A stretch of DNA of 64,000 nt from Paramacrobiotus metropolitanus (Eukaryota > Tardigrada > Eutardigrada > Parachela > Macrobiotidae), in NCBI RefSeq assembly GCF_019649055.1, contig NW_026570399.1:1-64000 (forward strand), written 5' to 3'. Positions 51,872-61,670 of the stretch are shown here, in pieces. Under the pieces are notes generated by a model. It saw nothing but the letters and a program-made list of their open reading frames with translations, did no database searches and was not told where the DNA came from. Position numbers and translations under genes: made by a program. Within the stretch, counting starts at the first letter, position 1, and the number at the start of each line of letters is the position of its first letter.

Positions 51872-52513
51872 TCAATCAGCTTCCTTCATTGCTGTTCGGA
51901 ACGACATGTTCATTGTCACGTCGTCATCGGTGAAGTAGGATTCATTTGGATCGGTTGTTTTCTGATCTCCCATCATCTCATTGAATGACATCGGGCTCTC
52001 GAACAGATCCTCCACTGTGACGTCATCATGCAGTGAGAGATCGTCTAAGTTCAGCTCGTTGAGATCTTTTTCAGTGACTTGTGACTGTTCGCTGAGGTTC
52101 GATTGAGCCAGATTGGCATCCTTGTCCTGCTCTGATATGGCAGGACTGGTTCTGACATCCTTTTGTGATGTCGCCTCCATCTCCTCTGCTCGTCCCGAGC
52201 TCGTTCCTTCTTCGGTGACCACTTTGTTCACCTCGCTGCTTCCCGCCGCAGGCTCGGAAGATCGTTTCGTAGAGTCGCTGGAGCTCTCATGACCTGACAC
52301 TGCTTCGAGTGCCTTCTGATAGGTCGCATCCAAGCCTCGAGAGTCCTTCCTCTCAAAGGCTTTAGGTGCCCGGGTGCTCCGCTCATGTGCGACTGGACGT
52401 GTGTATGAGTTGAGGTCGTTCTTGTACGGATTAGGTGCGCCTTGCTGAGATCCGCGAGAGCCTCGGCTCCCCTGGCTGCTGTTAGATGTCGGTTTGATGA
52501 TCTCTTTGTCCAT
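51872..52513 (-). CDS. E2 Gag N-terminal region
   Basis: ATG at 52,513, 213 codons. Basic/Ser/Gly-rich N-terminus (SSQGSRGSRGSQQGAPNPYK), Ser/Thr/Glu middle with RAEEMEATSQKDV, and acidic C-terminus (LNELNLDDLSLHDDVTVEDL). The first ATG after the leader, so a natural start. It stops at TGA 51,872, and the coiled-coil continues in another frame at 51,832. Confidence 0.6.
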   Translation of the reverse strand: MDKEIIKPTSNSSQGSRGSRGSQQGAPNPYKNDLNSYTRPVAHERSTRAPKAFERKDSRGLDATYQKALEAVSGHESSSDSTKRSSEPAAGSSEVNKVVTEEGTSSGRAEEMEATSQKDVRTSPAISEQDKDANLAQSNLSEQSQVTEKDLNELNLDDLSLHDDVTVEDLFESPMSFNEMMGDQKTTDPNESYFTDDDVTMNMSFRTAMKEAD

Positions 52514-53220
52514 CGTTGATCGGATAACTCAGACGCACCTGTCGATTTATCTCACACACACGTTATAGTAAGCTCGTTATGACCCTATAGATCACTTTTC
52601 AGCTCGGGAGATTAGCTCAGGTTCGTTTTAAAAGATCACTTTCAATAAAAAGTTCGATAAGCTCACTTCGGAGATGCTGATAATCAACTACTTATGTCAA
52701 CTGAGCTGCTGAAAGTTCATTTCGAGTTCGTTTTCAGATCAGCTGGTAGATTTCAGCTCAGCTCAGATCACTTTTTACTCAGCTCGTTTCAGCTGGAATG
52801 AGGTCTTTTCAACTGAATTTGTTTAAGTTTCGATGGAAAAGTTCATATATTAGGTCAAAACTGATTTATCTCAGCTCATCTGTGAAGGTCATTACCAGCT
52901 CAGTTCAAGGCCAGAGATCGATCTCAGGTTCAATTGGTCAACTTTTTACTCAACTTGTTTCGATCAAAAACAGCTCCTACTAGCTCTTATAAGATCAAAT
53001 TTGATGAGAAAAGATCGTTTACGCTACTTATTAGCTCGTTACGAGATCGTTTAGCTCGATTTAACCCGTTAAAATTCCGACCAATCACAGCTCATATAAC
53101 TGACCAATCACGTGAACCCGTAAAATTTTCTGGCCTGCGTGGCGTCACAGATCGACGGCCAGACTTGCGCGCCGAGTGCAAAATCTCCGCCTACGTCTAG
53201 CTCAGCTCAGTACAGACCAA
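52514..53220 (-). other. E2 leader with AGCTC/GATC-rich low-complexity sequence
   Basis: About 700 nt with no ORF. AGCTCG, AGCTCA and AGATCA words recur every 10-30 nt (for example CAGCTCAGCTCAGATC at 52,756). Because AGCT is self-complementary, these words can pair with each other in many combinations. Possibly a packaging or translation-control leader. Confidence 0.45.
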
Positions 53221-53528
53221 TGAAAATTGCGCTTTTTACGCGCCGACCAATCCGATAATTAATAAGGTATTTTACCTGTTTACCGATCCGATTTCCGCCA
53301 AAATGATCCAGATGATCGCGTTTTCTTCTCCACGATCCGATCCCGCGCAGCCGTATTCCGCACGGTTTTGGCGCCTTCCTGTCCGACCTAGTCTGCCTTT
53401 TGCTGGGCTTGTCAGGCCTACCAGCAGGTCGCTCCACAGCCTGTTTGGTGTGCGCGTAAACTGATCTCTTTGGCACCTCCTTCGGTGCTGCCAACTTTCG
53501 TGGCTTCTCGGCGCCTGTGCCCGACAGC

Positions 53529-53770
53529 CTCGTCCTCTACAGAGGATCTCGCTGCCTAGCAGTGGAAACGGCACAAGTTCTCCACAGGAGGGACCTGCGT
53601 CGCGGCCAGCTGCCGTCTGACTTGGAAGAGCACAAGACGAGTTCTCCTACAGGAGATACTCGAGCCAGTGCTGCCGCTCCCGCTGGCAATCCGATGAGTT
53701 GCGCCTTGCTTCAGATGAGGAAAACCAGTGCCTTACTGGTGCAGTCGATCAATATCGATGGATCCAGATT
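53529..53770 (-). repeat. hairpins in the E2 leader with TACA loop
   Basis: Plus-strand notation: TCCTC-[TACA]-GAGGA at 53,533, CTGC-[CTA]-GCAG at 53,552, CTCC-[ACA]-GGAG at 53,580, TCTCC-[TACA]-GGAGA at 53,643 and CCAGT-[GCCTT]-ACTGG near 53,727. Stems differ and loops are similar (ACA core), like the E1 hairpins. Confidence 0.5.
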
Positions 53771-53774
53771 CGAC

Positions 53775-53822
53775 GTGGCCGTTCGCCAAACAGATAATTG
53801 TGGCCGTTCGCCAAACAGATAA
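53775..53822 (-). repeat. tandem duplication beside the primer site
   Basis: A 23-bp unit starting GTGGCCGTTCGCCAAACAGA is repeated twice with period 25. It lies between the primer site and the leader hairpins. Confidence 0.7.
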
Positions 53823-53847
53823 ACACTCGAGCACCGTCGATTACGGG

Positions 53848-53858
53848 CTCTGCTACCA
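53848..53858 (-). promoter_or_regulatory. candidate primer-binding site (initiator Met tRNA)
   Basis: On the minus strand TGGTAGCAGAG, complementary to the CTCTGCTACCA 3' end of animal initiator-Met tRNA (11 bases, from memory). It lies where a primer site belongs, immediately after the LTR-like segment. Confidence 0.55.
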
Positions 53859-54183
53859 TATAACGTGGTACTCAGAATGAGTCCAAGACAGAGATCCCCA
53901 CTGACAGGATCCTGCGTAGCGTAATATGCTATAAAATCTGGATAAATGCGCAACGCACGACATCCACTAGCATAGGTACACTTTATTGAGTGTGCAAATC
54001 TACTGACTGAACAACTGAATGAACAACTGGCAAATCTGCCAAGCGAAGAGCCAAATCCTGCCACTTCGCATGCGCACATAGGCGCGCCCACACAAGGCAA
54101 ATACAACCAATCAGAAGAGACACAACACAGACACGTCATCCGCATAGCGCCACAGGCGTGAGGGTGAACGTGAGTGCAGCCAT
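53859..54183 (-). repeat. probable 5' LTR of E2
   Basis: About 325 bp bounded at its 3' end by the primer site. It has AATAAA (minus strand) at 53,982-53,987 and GC-rich promoter-like sequence upstream. The outer edge near 54,183 is set only by the change in composition. A second LTR copy is not seen, so limits are approximate. Confidence 0.45.
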
Positions 54184-54446
54184 GGCTCTTACGTACTAAC
54201 GAAAAAATACTGAAATAAAGAATACTGGAATAGTGTTTTGATCATGTTATGTTATCAGTACATACATGCCCTTCCACATGTCAGCAAAATGAATGTGACT
54301 GTTTGCCTGCATTAATTCGGTGTACGTTTGATTTTCTCGCTTAAAATGTCTCTCTCTAACAAACGTACTACAATATGATTTCAAAAGATTTACTTTAATT
54401 GGGTTATTCACGTTAACACAGGTTAAAAGCAAAATTACGCAGTTCA

Positions 54447-55293
54447 TCATTTCAACACATAATACACTTCGTCCAGTCTCTTACCGATAAAAAACGTTTC
54501 TTGAACACAAGCAGCGTTACCTCGCATTAAAGCAACACTGATTCTCTGCTTCAGAAAATGAGTGGACCGTTTCTCTTTTGTCCTCTCAAAAAGCATCTTA
54601 CCGAGTGTAGACATCTTACATTTCGATTCTTTACCCCACACCCATTGTTTCAAAAACCAAAGCAGAGAAATTAAAATTATCGCGTAAATATCCGTGCTTA
54701 TGGTTTTTCTTCGCATCCGCCATGGTGGCGGGAGCGCCGGCTTCCTGGGATGTTTTGGCGATGTAGCTGGTGGCCATGGTATCCGTGCAGGTGACATCCC
54801 ACACCCAGGATTTTCCTTGGCTGAAGGGAACTGAGGTCGTGCCATCCGGTCTTTTCTGGGTATCGCGGTAAAGGCCTGGTGGCTCGAGAACGGAAGGGAC
54901 ACTGGCTGATCCACAGGCGCGATGAATCACATCTCTGATTTCATTATGACGGGAAATTTTTGCTTTCAGACGCTTGCATCCTAACCCGTGATATCCCCAT
55001 TTGTCAACATTGTTGCCGCATTTGCACCGGTGTTCGATGCATACTGGGGCACCGATGCGCTGCGCAATGGATATCCTAACTTCGGTATTTGACAACATAG
55101 TGCCGAGGCTTGCCACTGGGACTGCATTAAGGCACAACCCAGACTCAGGCTGGGAGACAGCTAGCAGCCGGGCTTTCTGGTTAACAGAATCGGTTTGGCA
55201 AAAAACTGCTTCTTTCTGGTGAAGAACCACCGGGATGTCCCAAGCACGCTGCGAAGCACGCAAATTTTCATCAGGGAGTTCCGCGGGCCCCAT
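54447..55293 (-). pseudogene. LINE C-terminus: zinc finger and endonuclease-like domain
   Basis: The zinc-finger motif CKCGNNVDKWGYHGLGC (CX1C-X9-HX3C) is followed by RHNEIRDVIHRA, then GKSWVWDVTCTDTMATSYIA and ADAKKNHKHGYL, compatible with a PD-(D/E)XK-type endonuclease (Asp in WDV, then downstream acidic/Lys residues). A frame change near 54,640 (MGVG-stop versus WGKESKC) separates the last 60 residues, ending RLDEVYYVLK-stop at 54,447. The endonuclease would nick the target DNA. Confidence 0.7.
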
Positions 55294-55314
55294 TGATTTC
55301 CAAGCTTGTTCCGC

Positions 55315-55760
55315 TCATGTCGTATATGCTTCGGTGTACAGGTCAGTCATGTGTGACACCAGCGAGCGCACCGAATTGACCGAGGCAAGGAATGCCGAAG
55401 CTGCTAGTCGTTTGGTGCGTCTGATGCCCAAACCGCCCACCCGGACCGGTAAGGACGCTTGTTCCCATATTTCGTCAGTAATGCTCACGTTGGTAATTTT
55501 TTCCAGACTGTTGCGTACAGTAGAATCGAACTTCGTAAGGATTTCCGGAAAACTGAAGGCTTCACTAGTTCGTAGAAGGTGCATCAGTTTAGGGACGGAC
55601 AGGCAGTTCTTCAGGAGAAAAAGTGCTTGATGGGATGGCAAAAGTGGCAAACGAGATATCATCTTGTTTACCATACCGACTTTCTCTTCCAACGGTGGGC
55701 CGACCGATTCACGTGTGATCCCTGCACCAAGGAGGATGGACGTCTTGCTCGGTGAGACAC
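55315..55760 (-). pseudogene. LINE thumb/connection region
   Basis: A 125-codon frame (KVGMVNKMISRLPLLPSHQA; WEQASLPVRVGGLGIRRTKR) in a third frame. The 'LP...GGLGIR' motif is typical of the RT-thumb/connection of this invertebrate LINE group. Joined to neighbours only by frame changes. Confidence 0.7.
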
Positions 55761-55969
55761 TTCATGCTTGGGTAACGCTGGACGAAAGCTTCTTCGGTCT
55801 GCGCGCGCTGTTCCGGGCTTCCTCCACAGATGTAACACTCACATTTTTCTTCGTTGAGTTGCAGTCCCACTTCAGCTCACACTGCCCGAACCGTGTCGAT
55901 GTCTTCACACACTACATCGAACTCTCCTCCGGAAGTAAGATCATCAAGAAATGAAACTTTTAATGCGGA

Positions 55970-56806
55970 TTTTAGAGCTCTTGATATGGGCGCGTAACGA
56001 GACTGTAGAGCAGGGGTGCTGACGGGTCGCCCTGATGAAGTCCTTTTTCGGATTGGATAATATGCTCCCCGAAAGCCAAAGAAGTTGGCTTACCGTAGCA
56101 CTGATTAAAAAACGGGAAATATTCTGGCATTTCGGTTTTAACCATCTCTAGGATTTTATGCCGATAAACACAATTAAAGGCGTTCGCGAAATCCAACTTA
56201 ACAAGTACACGGCATTCACCGTTCTGATGAACAAACATGCGCGAAGTGTGTACGGCAGCCTCGGCTCCCCCTTTCACACCGAATCCAACTTGAAATGGAA
56301 ACAGCTTTTCTACCATACGCTTTTTCACTCTGCAACAAATGATTTTTGATGCGATGCGGCGGATCGTATTACCGACAGCAATGGGGCGAATTCCGCCGTT
56401 CGGTTTTTGAAGTCCAGTAAGCGTAGCGCCATACAGCGAGGGGAGGATTTCCTCAGGTACATCCCCCGAGATCATCTTCGTCACGGCACCTGCAAGTGCT
56501 GAGCAAAGTCTTTTTTCGTGCTCGTTCGTTCCGTGTCCTATCAGGTCTTTCACGTGTTGAGGGCGCATACCAAACAGACCTCCTGAGGATCCGTGCGGGA
56601 ATGACCGGACGGCGTCGAGTATTTCATCAGCGGTAACGTCAGAGATCAAGAATTGTGCTTGGGGCTTGTCAACCGGTGTCGCATGGGCACACGCCCGAGG
56701 ATGCTTCTCCTGCAACAACAGCGCCGATTCTGGGGTTGGGCGAATAACGTTATCCGTCGAGCATAAGGCTTTAACTGCGGCTGAGATAGCACAGTCCTGG
56801 AACTTG
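55970..56806 (-). pseudogene. LINE reverse transcriptase, fingers/palm
   Basis: Open from the truncation point (FQDCAISAAVKALCSTDNVI) through RT motifs: KPNGGIRPIAVGNTIRRIAS (motif 2 region), VLVKLDFANAFNCVYR (motif A, with catalytic Asp), and SEKGLHQGDPSAPLLYSL (motif B). After motif B the frame is lost near 55,985. Motif C follows in another frame (SFLDDLTSGG, about 55,925-55,955), then a TGA. RT synthesises cDNA at the nicked target. This copy cannot make a complete enzyme. Confidence 0.85.
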
Positions 56807-56816
56807 CTACAATATG

Positions 56817-58200
56817 TGAAATCAAAATAATTTTTGTTTGTTTTAAGATGTGTGTAAGCTTTAAAGGAAAGTCATAAATAATTTTCTTTGCAGTTTTCTT
56901 ATATAATTACTTGTGGCAGCTAAAATATGAGAATTTTTCAGTTCTTTTGAATACATACGCATCCGCTAGAAATCGCATCTCTAGTTTTGATATTCGTTTG
57001 TCTTCGCCGGAGGCTTGAAATGCATCGCAAATCACATATTTCCGGTACATCAGATGTCGCAACTGGAACCATCATACGACAGCATCCGATATTTCTGAGA
57101 GTGACGTCTGTGAACTCATCGGATGTCCCACTGACGTGTGCTGAACTAAAGTATCGATTCTATAATTAATTTAGGTAGCAGTCAGCATTTTAAGGTCAGC
57201 CGCTCGATCGCTTAAGCGCGAGTAGATTAGCCTGCATTGACTTGAAAAATAATTTGAAAAAAATTGGCAATATATTTTGCTAATAAGCGCACTTATTATT
57301 CCATCTCAAAATGAAAAACAGCTAAATAATACATTTAAATAGCACAGCATTTTAAAACAATACATTCAAATATTAGTGTGACCAACCGATGTTCCTGTAC
57401 TTTGTATGTATCGTTTTTCCTCTTAACATGCACTTCTGTCAGTCGCAATCTGCTGTTGCAGTATTATATTTTTTGAAAATCGCAATTTTTGTTTCTTACT
57501 TTATAGGCTACCACTTTAACGTTTCCCTCTTCAATGTATTTTTTAAAAATTTGGTGCCCAAATTGTCTTTCTGTTGCATTTTCCCGATGCAGAAATATTT
57601 TATTACTGAAAATAACTCTCCCGCACTTTTCTATTACAGGTATTATACCTATAAGAATAAATTCCGTTTTCTTCCTTTTCACAGTGCACTGTGTACTTCT
57701 ACTGCATGAGAATGAATAATTTTACAAAGTATTCCTTCACCTTAAGAAACAACCGAAAAAATTATGCCGAGAAGCATCAGTTTGTATGAATTTAGCCCAT
57801 GTTTTTGCTTCTTCAGGGAGAATGCGATGGTGGAACCCACAATCTGGACTGTATACCCGCGTATGTACACACGCTTGGAAAAATGGAAGATCGAGTGGGT
57901 AGCCAATTCACGGTTCAAGGTCAGTGCGCTTCCGGCGGAAATTCTTCGGATTTGATTGCGAAATGGGCTCGCATGTACCCTTGACCGCGCAATAACCGGA
58001 AGGGACAAAGTTCAGAAAAGCATATTCACTTTGTAGTTACAAGTTGGTAATGTCCGGCCAAAGTGAACGAGTATGCCGCTCGCAGATGCCCGTGCCGGAA
58101 ACATCAACACTGGTGCATGGCGAGATAAGAAGGGCTGATTCACCGCTCACCAGATGAATTTGCGGTTGTCAGTACAGAATAATGATCCAATTTTAATTTT
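56817..58200 (-). repeat. family A repeat, copy 5 (inverted)
   Basis: Complement of the 17.9-20.5 kb copy. TATTTTTTAAAAATTTGGTG, TTATGCCGAGAAGCATCAGT and ATTCACGGTTCAAGGTCA match landmarks in reverse. It includes the uninterrupted TTAA-element target (57,160-57,195). At 56,950-57,140 it also matches 13,985-14,200 (+), so the family is longer than the left copies show. Confidence 0.65.
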
Positions 58201-58365
58201 TGTAATGCAATCACGAGAATGCTGTTCCCAGGTTGCCTTTTCTAGCGGTTGAGTGTTAAAATTTCCTTCTTTCTGAAGTGTGCCTATTTAATCAAATTAA
58301 AATAATGTCTTCGATCTCACCATGGTCAGTCGCTTCTGCTTGCAATAACGTCTTCTGCTTGAAAA

Positions 58366-58384
58366 ACTGAATGAATGAATGAAT
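58366..58384. repeat. (GAAT)n run
   Basis: CTGAATGAATGAATGAATG: four and a half tetranucleotide units, possibly an old retroposon tail. Confidence 0.5.
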
Positions 58385-58499
58385 GTACGAAAAATAACAT
58401 ATACATACCTATACAAATGTGAAAACATATGCAAATGCCGAATACGTACTTTGCAGTCCGATTCACAGTTGGAACCGTATCACAGTTGGAACTTCGAAG

Positions 58500-58580
58500 T
58501 CAGCGCCCGCGCGACATCGGTCTTAAACGGCGTGATTGATCGGGAGGTTCGCAGACGCGCGTCTGCGAACTTCCGGATAG
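58500..58580. repeat. GC-rich palindrome
   Basis: GTTCGCAGACGC-GCGTCTGCGAAC, a 24-nt perfect palindrome at about 58,547-58,570. Confidence 0.6.
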
Positions 58581-58719
58581 CTCCGTTTAAGTCCGCGCGC
58601 GCATTTTCTTCACAACCAGCACCACAATAATTATGGACGCTGGCATCACATTTTCCGTGATGGTTAGTGCACGGCATTCGGCGGAATCGTCACTGTGATC
58701 GCGGTATGCATGTATGTAA

Positions 58720-59560
58720 TTCTATAATCAATTTATGGTTTAGCGGCAACTGTGTGGGGGAAATCAAGATTTCCTTTAATGTGTGAGGGGAAAGATAGAA
58801 GCCCCCTGCGAAGACAGTTAACGTACCCCTGTTTCTATCAACTTGCGCTTACATTGCGCTTCTCTCATTTGCAATCTAATAGCTGTTGCAGTATTGTTTT
58901 CCATAATTGTACAGTAAGGGAAATGTCCTTGTTAATGCTGTATTTTAAAAATTCCTTGCTCCAGTTTCTTTCCTATTGAATTCTTCCGAAGCAGAAGTAA
59001 TTTTCTTGCTGAAAGTAAGTCTCTCCGCGCTTTTCTTTTACAGATACGAGACTTTTATGTAAAAATTATAATGTGTTATGTACTTATTTTGTTTTTCAAA
59101 GTGCCCGGCGTACTGCTTGAGATTGAATGAATATGCGGAGTACTGCGTTATATGAGAAACATGTGCCGAGCAGCAGCTGTTTGTTTGAATTTAGCTTAAG
59201 TCTTTGCTTCTTCTGGGAGAATGCGCAGGTGGGATCCAACAATCTGGACTGGTATACCCCATGCGTATACATGCACGACTGCAAAGTGCAAAGGTGGAAT
59301 GCTCGAGGGGCTGGCCGATTCCTGATTCAAGGTCAGCGAGTTTCCGGCGGTAACTCTTTCGTTCTAGAATTGTGAAATAACGTTGCATGTGCCCTTGACC
59401 GCGCAATAATCAAAAGAACAAAGTTCGGAGAAGCATATCGGAACTTCGCAGGATTTCGGTTTTCATGCCAGTCGTGCTCAATGCCAGTCGTGCTCAGCAG
59501 GAAAACTAACATAAACGTCTTTATCTTGTGCAATGTGCATCAGAACTGCAGGCCTTTCAT
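58720..59560 (-). repeat. family A repeat, copy 6 (inverted)
   Basis: Complement of 11.7-12.5 kb: GGTGGGATCCAACAATCTGG, GACCGCGCAATAATC, TGCCAGTCGTGCTCAGCAGG. It contains a local duplication of ATGCCAGTCGTGCTCA (59,465 and 59,481). Its outer end is cut by MITE 2 at 59,580. Confidence 0.6.
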
Positions 59561-59579
59561 TCCGCACATCGCGCATGTA

Positions 59580-60038
59580 CAAGCCCATCCAACAATTCTT
59601 TGACCGCTGTAAGCGGGAATTTAAAGAAACGTGGGCTTGAGCCATTTAATGTGCTTCGACACGTCACGCCACATGGGTCTGCGTATTCAGCGTAAATAAG
59701 CAACAAATCTGCATGTGTTGCATTTACTGTATCTGTGATATACATTGTAATATATTTAGAATTATTTATGGTAGTTCATAAACTGATCTGTTTCTTTTGT
59801 AATTACTGATAATTTGACTATGATAATTCCAACTGCGCTCTGTTTCGTTTTGTTGATTAACCTGATAATTTTAACTGTGATGATGGCTTTATCAGTGATT
59901 AATTGTGATCTAATATATTATTATTGGTTGAATATTTATAAATATATCTGCCACTACACTACGATGCGTATTTGCATTACTGTGCGCGATTTATATGCGC
60001 TGCGCTTACAGCGGTCAAAGAATTGTTGGATGGGCTTG
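59580..60038. mobile_element. TA-flanked MITE 2 (459 bp)
   Basis: Perfect 36-bp TIRs: CAAGCCC, the 15-nt core ATCCAACAATTCTTT, then GACCGCTGTAAGCG. TA on both sides. The left end continues GGGAATTTAAAGAAACGTGG to GGGCTTG, parallel to MITE 1. The core's TTCTTT pairs with AAAGAA inside. The interior (about 330 nt, AT-rich) is unrelated to MITE 1. No transposase. Confidence 0.85.
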
Positions 60039-60129
60039 TACATATACTGCCACGAATATTGAAAAATTGTTTTGCTAATGTTATGCGATCAGTACTCGTA
60101 CGTGTACAGATACACCTGACAGCAGAAAT

Positions 60130-60640
60130 AGGACCGCGTACCACGGAGCCGTCGATCCCCTTATTTAACTGTTGCTGCTCAGCCAGAATAGTTACGAACT
60201 TACGAGCTGCTCGTTCCCGCAGAAATCAGCATAAAGACCTTGGGCATTCCGACCTTTCCTTCGCATTGCAGGCGAATCGGGTGAGCGTCGGGACAACACT
60301 GTAATGGATCTCCGGTCATCTTTTCCGAATCGGTGAGTGCCTCGTTTTCTGTGAAATTTATTCGTTTTCGGCAGTTGCTGATAGTCGCTCGTTAAACATT
60401 TTTAAAATTTGCGGCCCTGGTTGAGGTTTTTTGCCTTTATACAACAAAATTTTTGTGCAATCGTTTTTCCTCGATTACAGTAATGTTTTCTATCGGTTTG
60501 CCTTTTCGTATTCTCAGTTTCTGTCTTGCTCGTCTTCGCTAGAACGTAAAATTAAAGGAATTATTTTTTAAATGAGGATTTTCTTCTTTATGTTAAGCAG
60601 CTTTCTAGCGTGTCGATTTCATGAAGAATCGTGCCTGTAG
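60130..60640 (+). repeat. family D copy 2
   Basis: 60,480-60,630 matches 15,000-15,150. 60,155-60,200 (CCCCTTATTTAACTG) matches 13,220-13,265 in inverse. A donor-like AATCG|GTGAGTGCC lies at 60,335. No intact ORF. Confidence 0.45.
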
Positions 60641-61330
60641 CAGCATAAATGTTTTTTCATAAATGCCTGATGCAACCGCATAAGACATCACGATTTTGCT
60701 ATCGAGAATTTTCGTGTTTTGCGCGGAAACCCGAAGAAATTCGGCGAGATGTCGCAGCTTACCGTGCGGGTTCGCGTGTCTGGCAGTGACGTCATCGGAC
60801 GGGAGAAAAGGCGAGCTCGATCGGATTATCGGAACACGTCGCGTGCGGCGATACCGGCGCGTTGCGTCTGATACAATATTTAATGCTGTACAGGATTCAG
60901 CTGCAGTATGTTAATAGCTACTGGTCTTAAACGGTGGTACATTCCCTACGGAGTACCACCGATGTCTGATCGCTGGAAACGTGCCTTTATTTTCGCTACA
61001 TCTGTAAATCGCCTCCGTAACATCTGCAGTTCGTGCAGTTTTGCTTTATTACTTATCACGAAATCAGTAATTACCATACATGTAACATTTGTGCATATTT
61101 TTTATTGCTTAAACAATTAGGTAATTGCGGAACTGGGGAAAGCCCCCGCCAAATTGTGGTAAAATTGCTGATTAGATCACTCACGTAATTAATGCTGTTC
61201 TACTTAATAATATTTAAAATTAAATGTTTTATTTGCTAATTTCGAGTGAATGCAGAATGATATGTTGTGATGTGGCGGAAGGTGTCTTCTTTCAAAATTT
61301 CGCTACGTACAGATTATACTTGTTATTTAT
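60640..61330. other. no gene recognised
   Basis: ORFs at 60,696-60,914 and 60,908-61,120 are short and motif-free. Composition is normal. Confidence 0.4.
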
Positions 61331-61670
61331 TCAAAACTACAGATAAATACTGCATACCAAAAGCTTTCAGATTCTGCTTTCTACAAAAGTACTTCGGCAT
61401 TTCCGTTTTCATGCCAGTCGTGCTCAGCCAGAGCATTGGCAAATTATCACTGGCAGTAGTAGGAATATCACGTAGCCACTGGGCACTAGTCTATTATCTG
61501 CGCAGCGCAATTGCGGATGCATTTGCAGGCCACTGGCTAGTTCGGTTGAACGAATTCTAGGTAGCCACTGGTCAGCGACGGCGCCGACACTCTAGCGCAA
61601 GCGCGCGTACGAATGCGTGTGCATTTCAGTGTGCACACTTTGCAGTACACGCGATGTGCGGTACACGCTA
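61331..61670. repeat. family A fragment joined to family C
   Basis: 61,331-61,430 is the complement of 18,170-18,260 (TTTCCGTTTTCATGCCAGTC). At 61,431 it switches to the family C sequence also found at 30,330. The switch point suggests that C inserted into A. Confidence 0.55.

Larger units (their letters stand above)
48505..54183 (-). mobile_element. gag-encoding LTR element E2 (5' LTR, leader, Gag, hairpin array)
   Basis: Read on the minus strand, the order is: LTR with AATAAA (54,183 to 53,859), a tRNA-iMet-like primer site (53,848-53,858), a 1.3-kb structured leader, Gag reading frames (52,513 to 48,906) and a 36-nt-period hairpin array (48,830 to 48,576). The sense strand is T-poor, as in E1. 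No protease, RT or integrase follows Gag, and no matching 3' LTR was found. The copy is either 3'-truncated or a gag-only giant. Confidence 0.6.
54378..56806 (-). mobile_element. 5'-truncated LINE (RT plus endonuclease-like C-terminus) with 10-bp TSD
   Basis: Flanked by CTACAATATG at 54,368-54,377 and 56,807-56,816. Read on the minus strand it begins inside the RT ORF (5' truncation) and ends in an A-rich 3' tail. A second, shorter copy is at 27,360-27,979. Frame breaks make it inactive. Confidence 0.85.
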
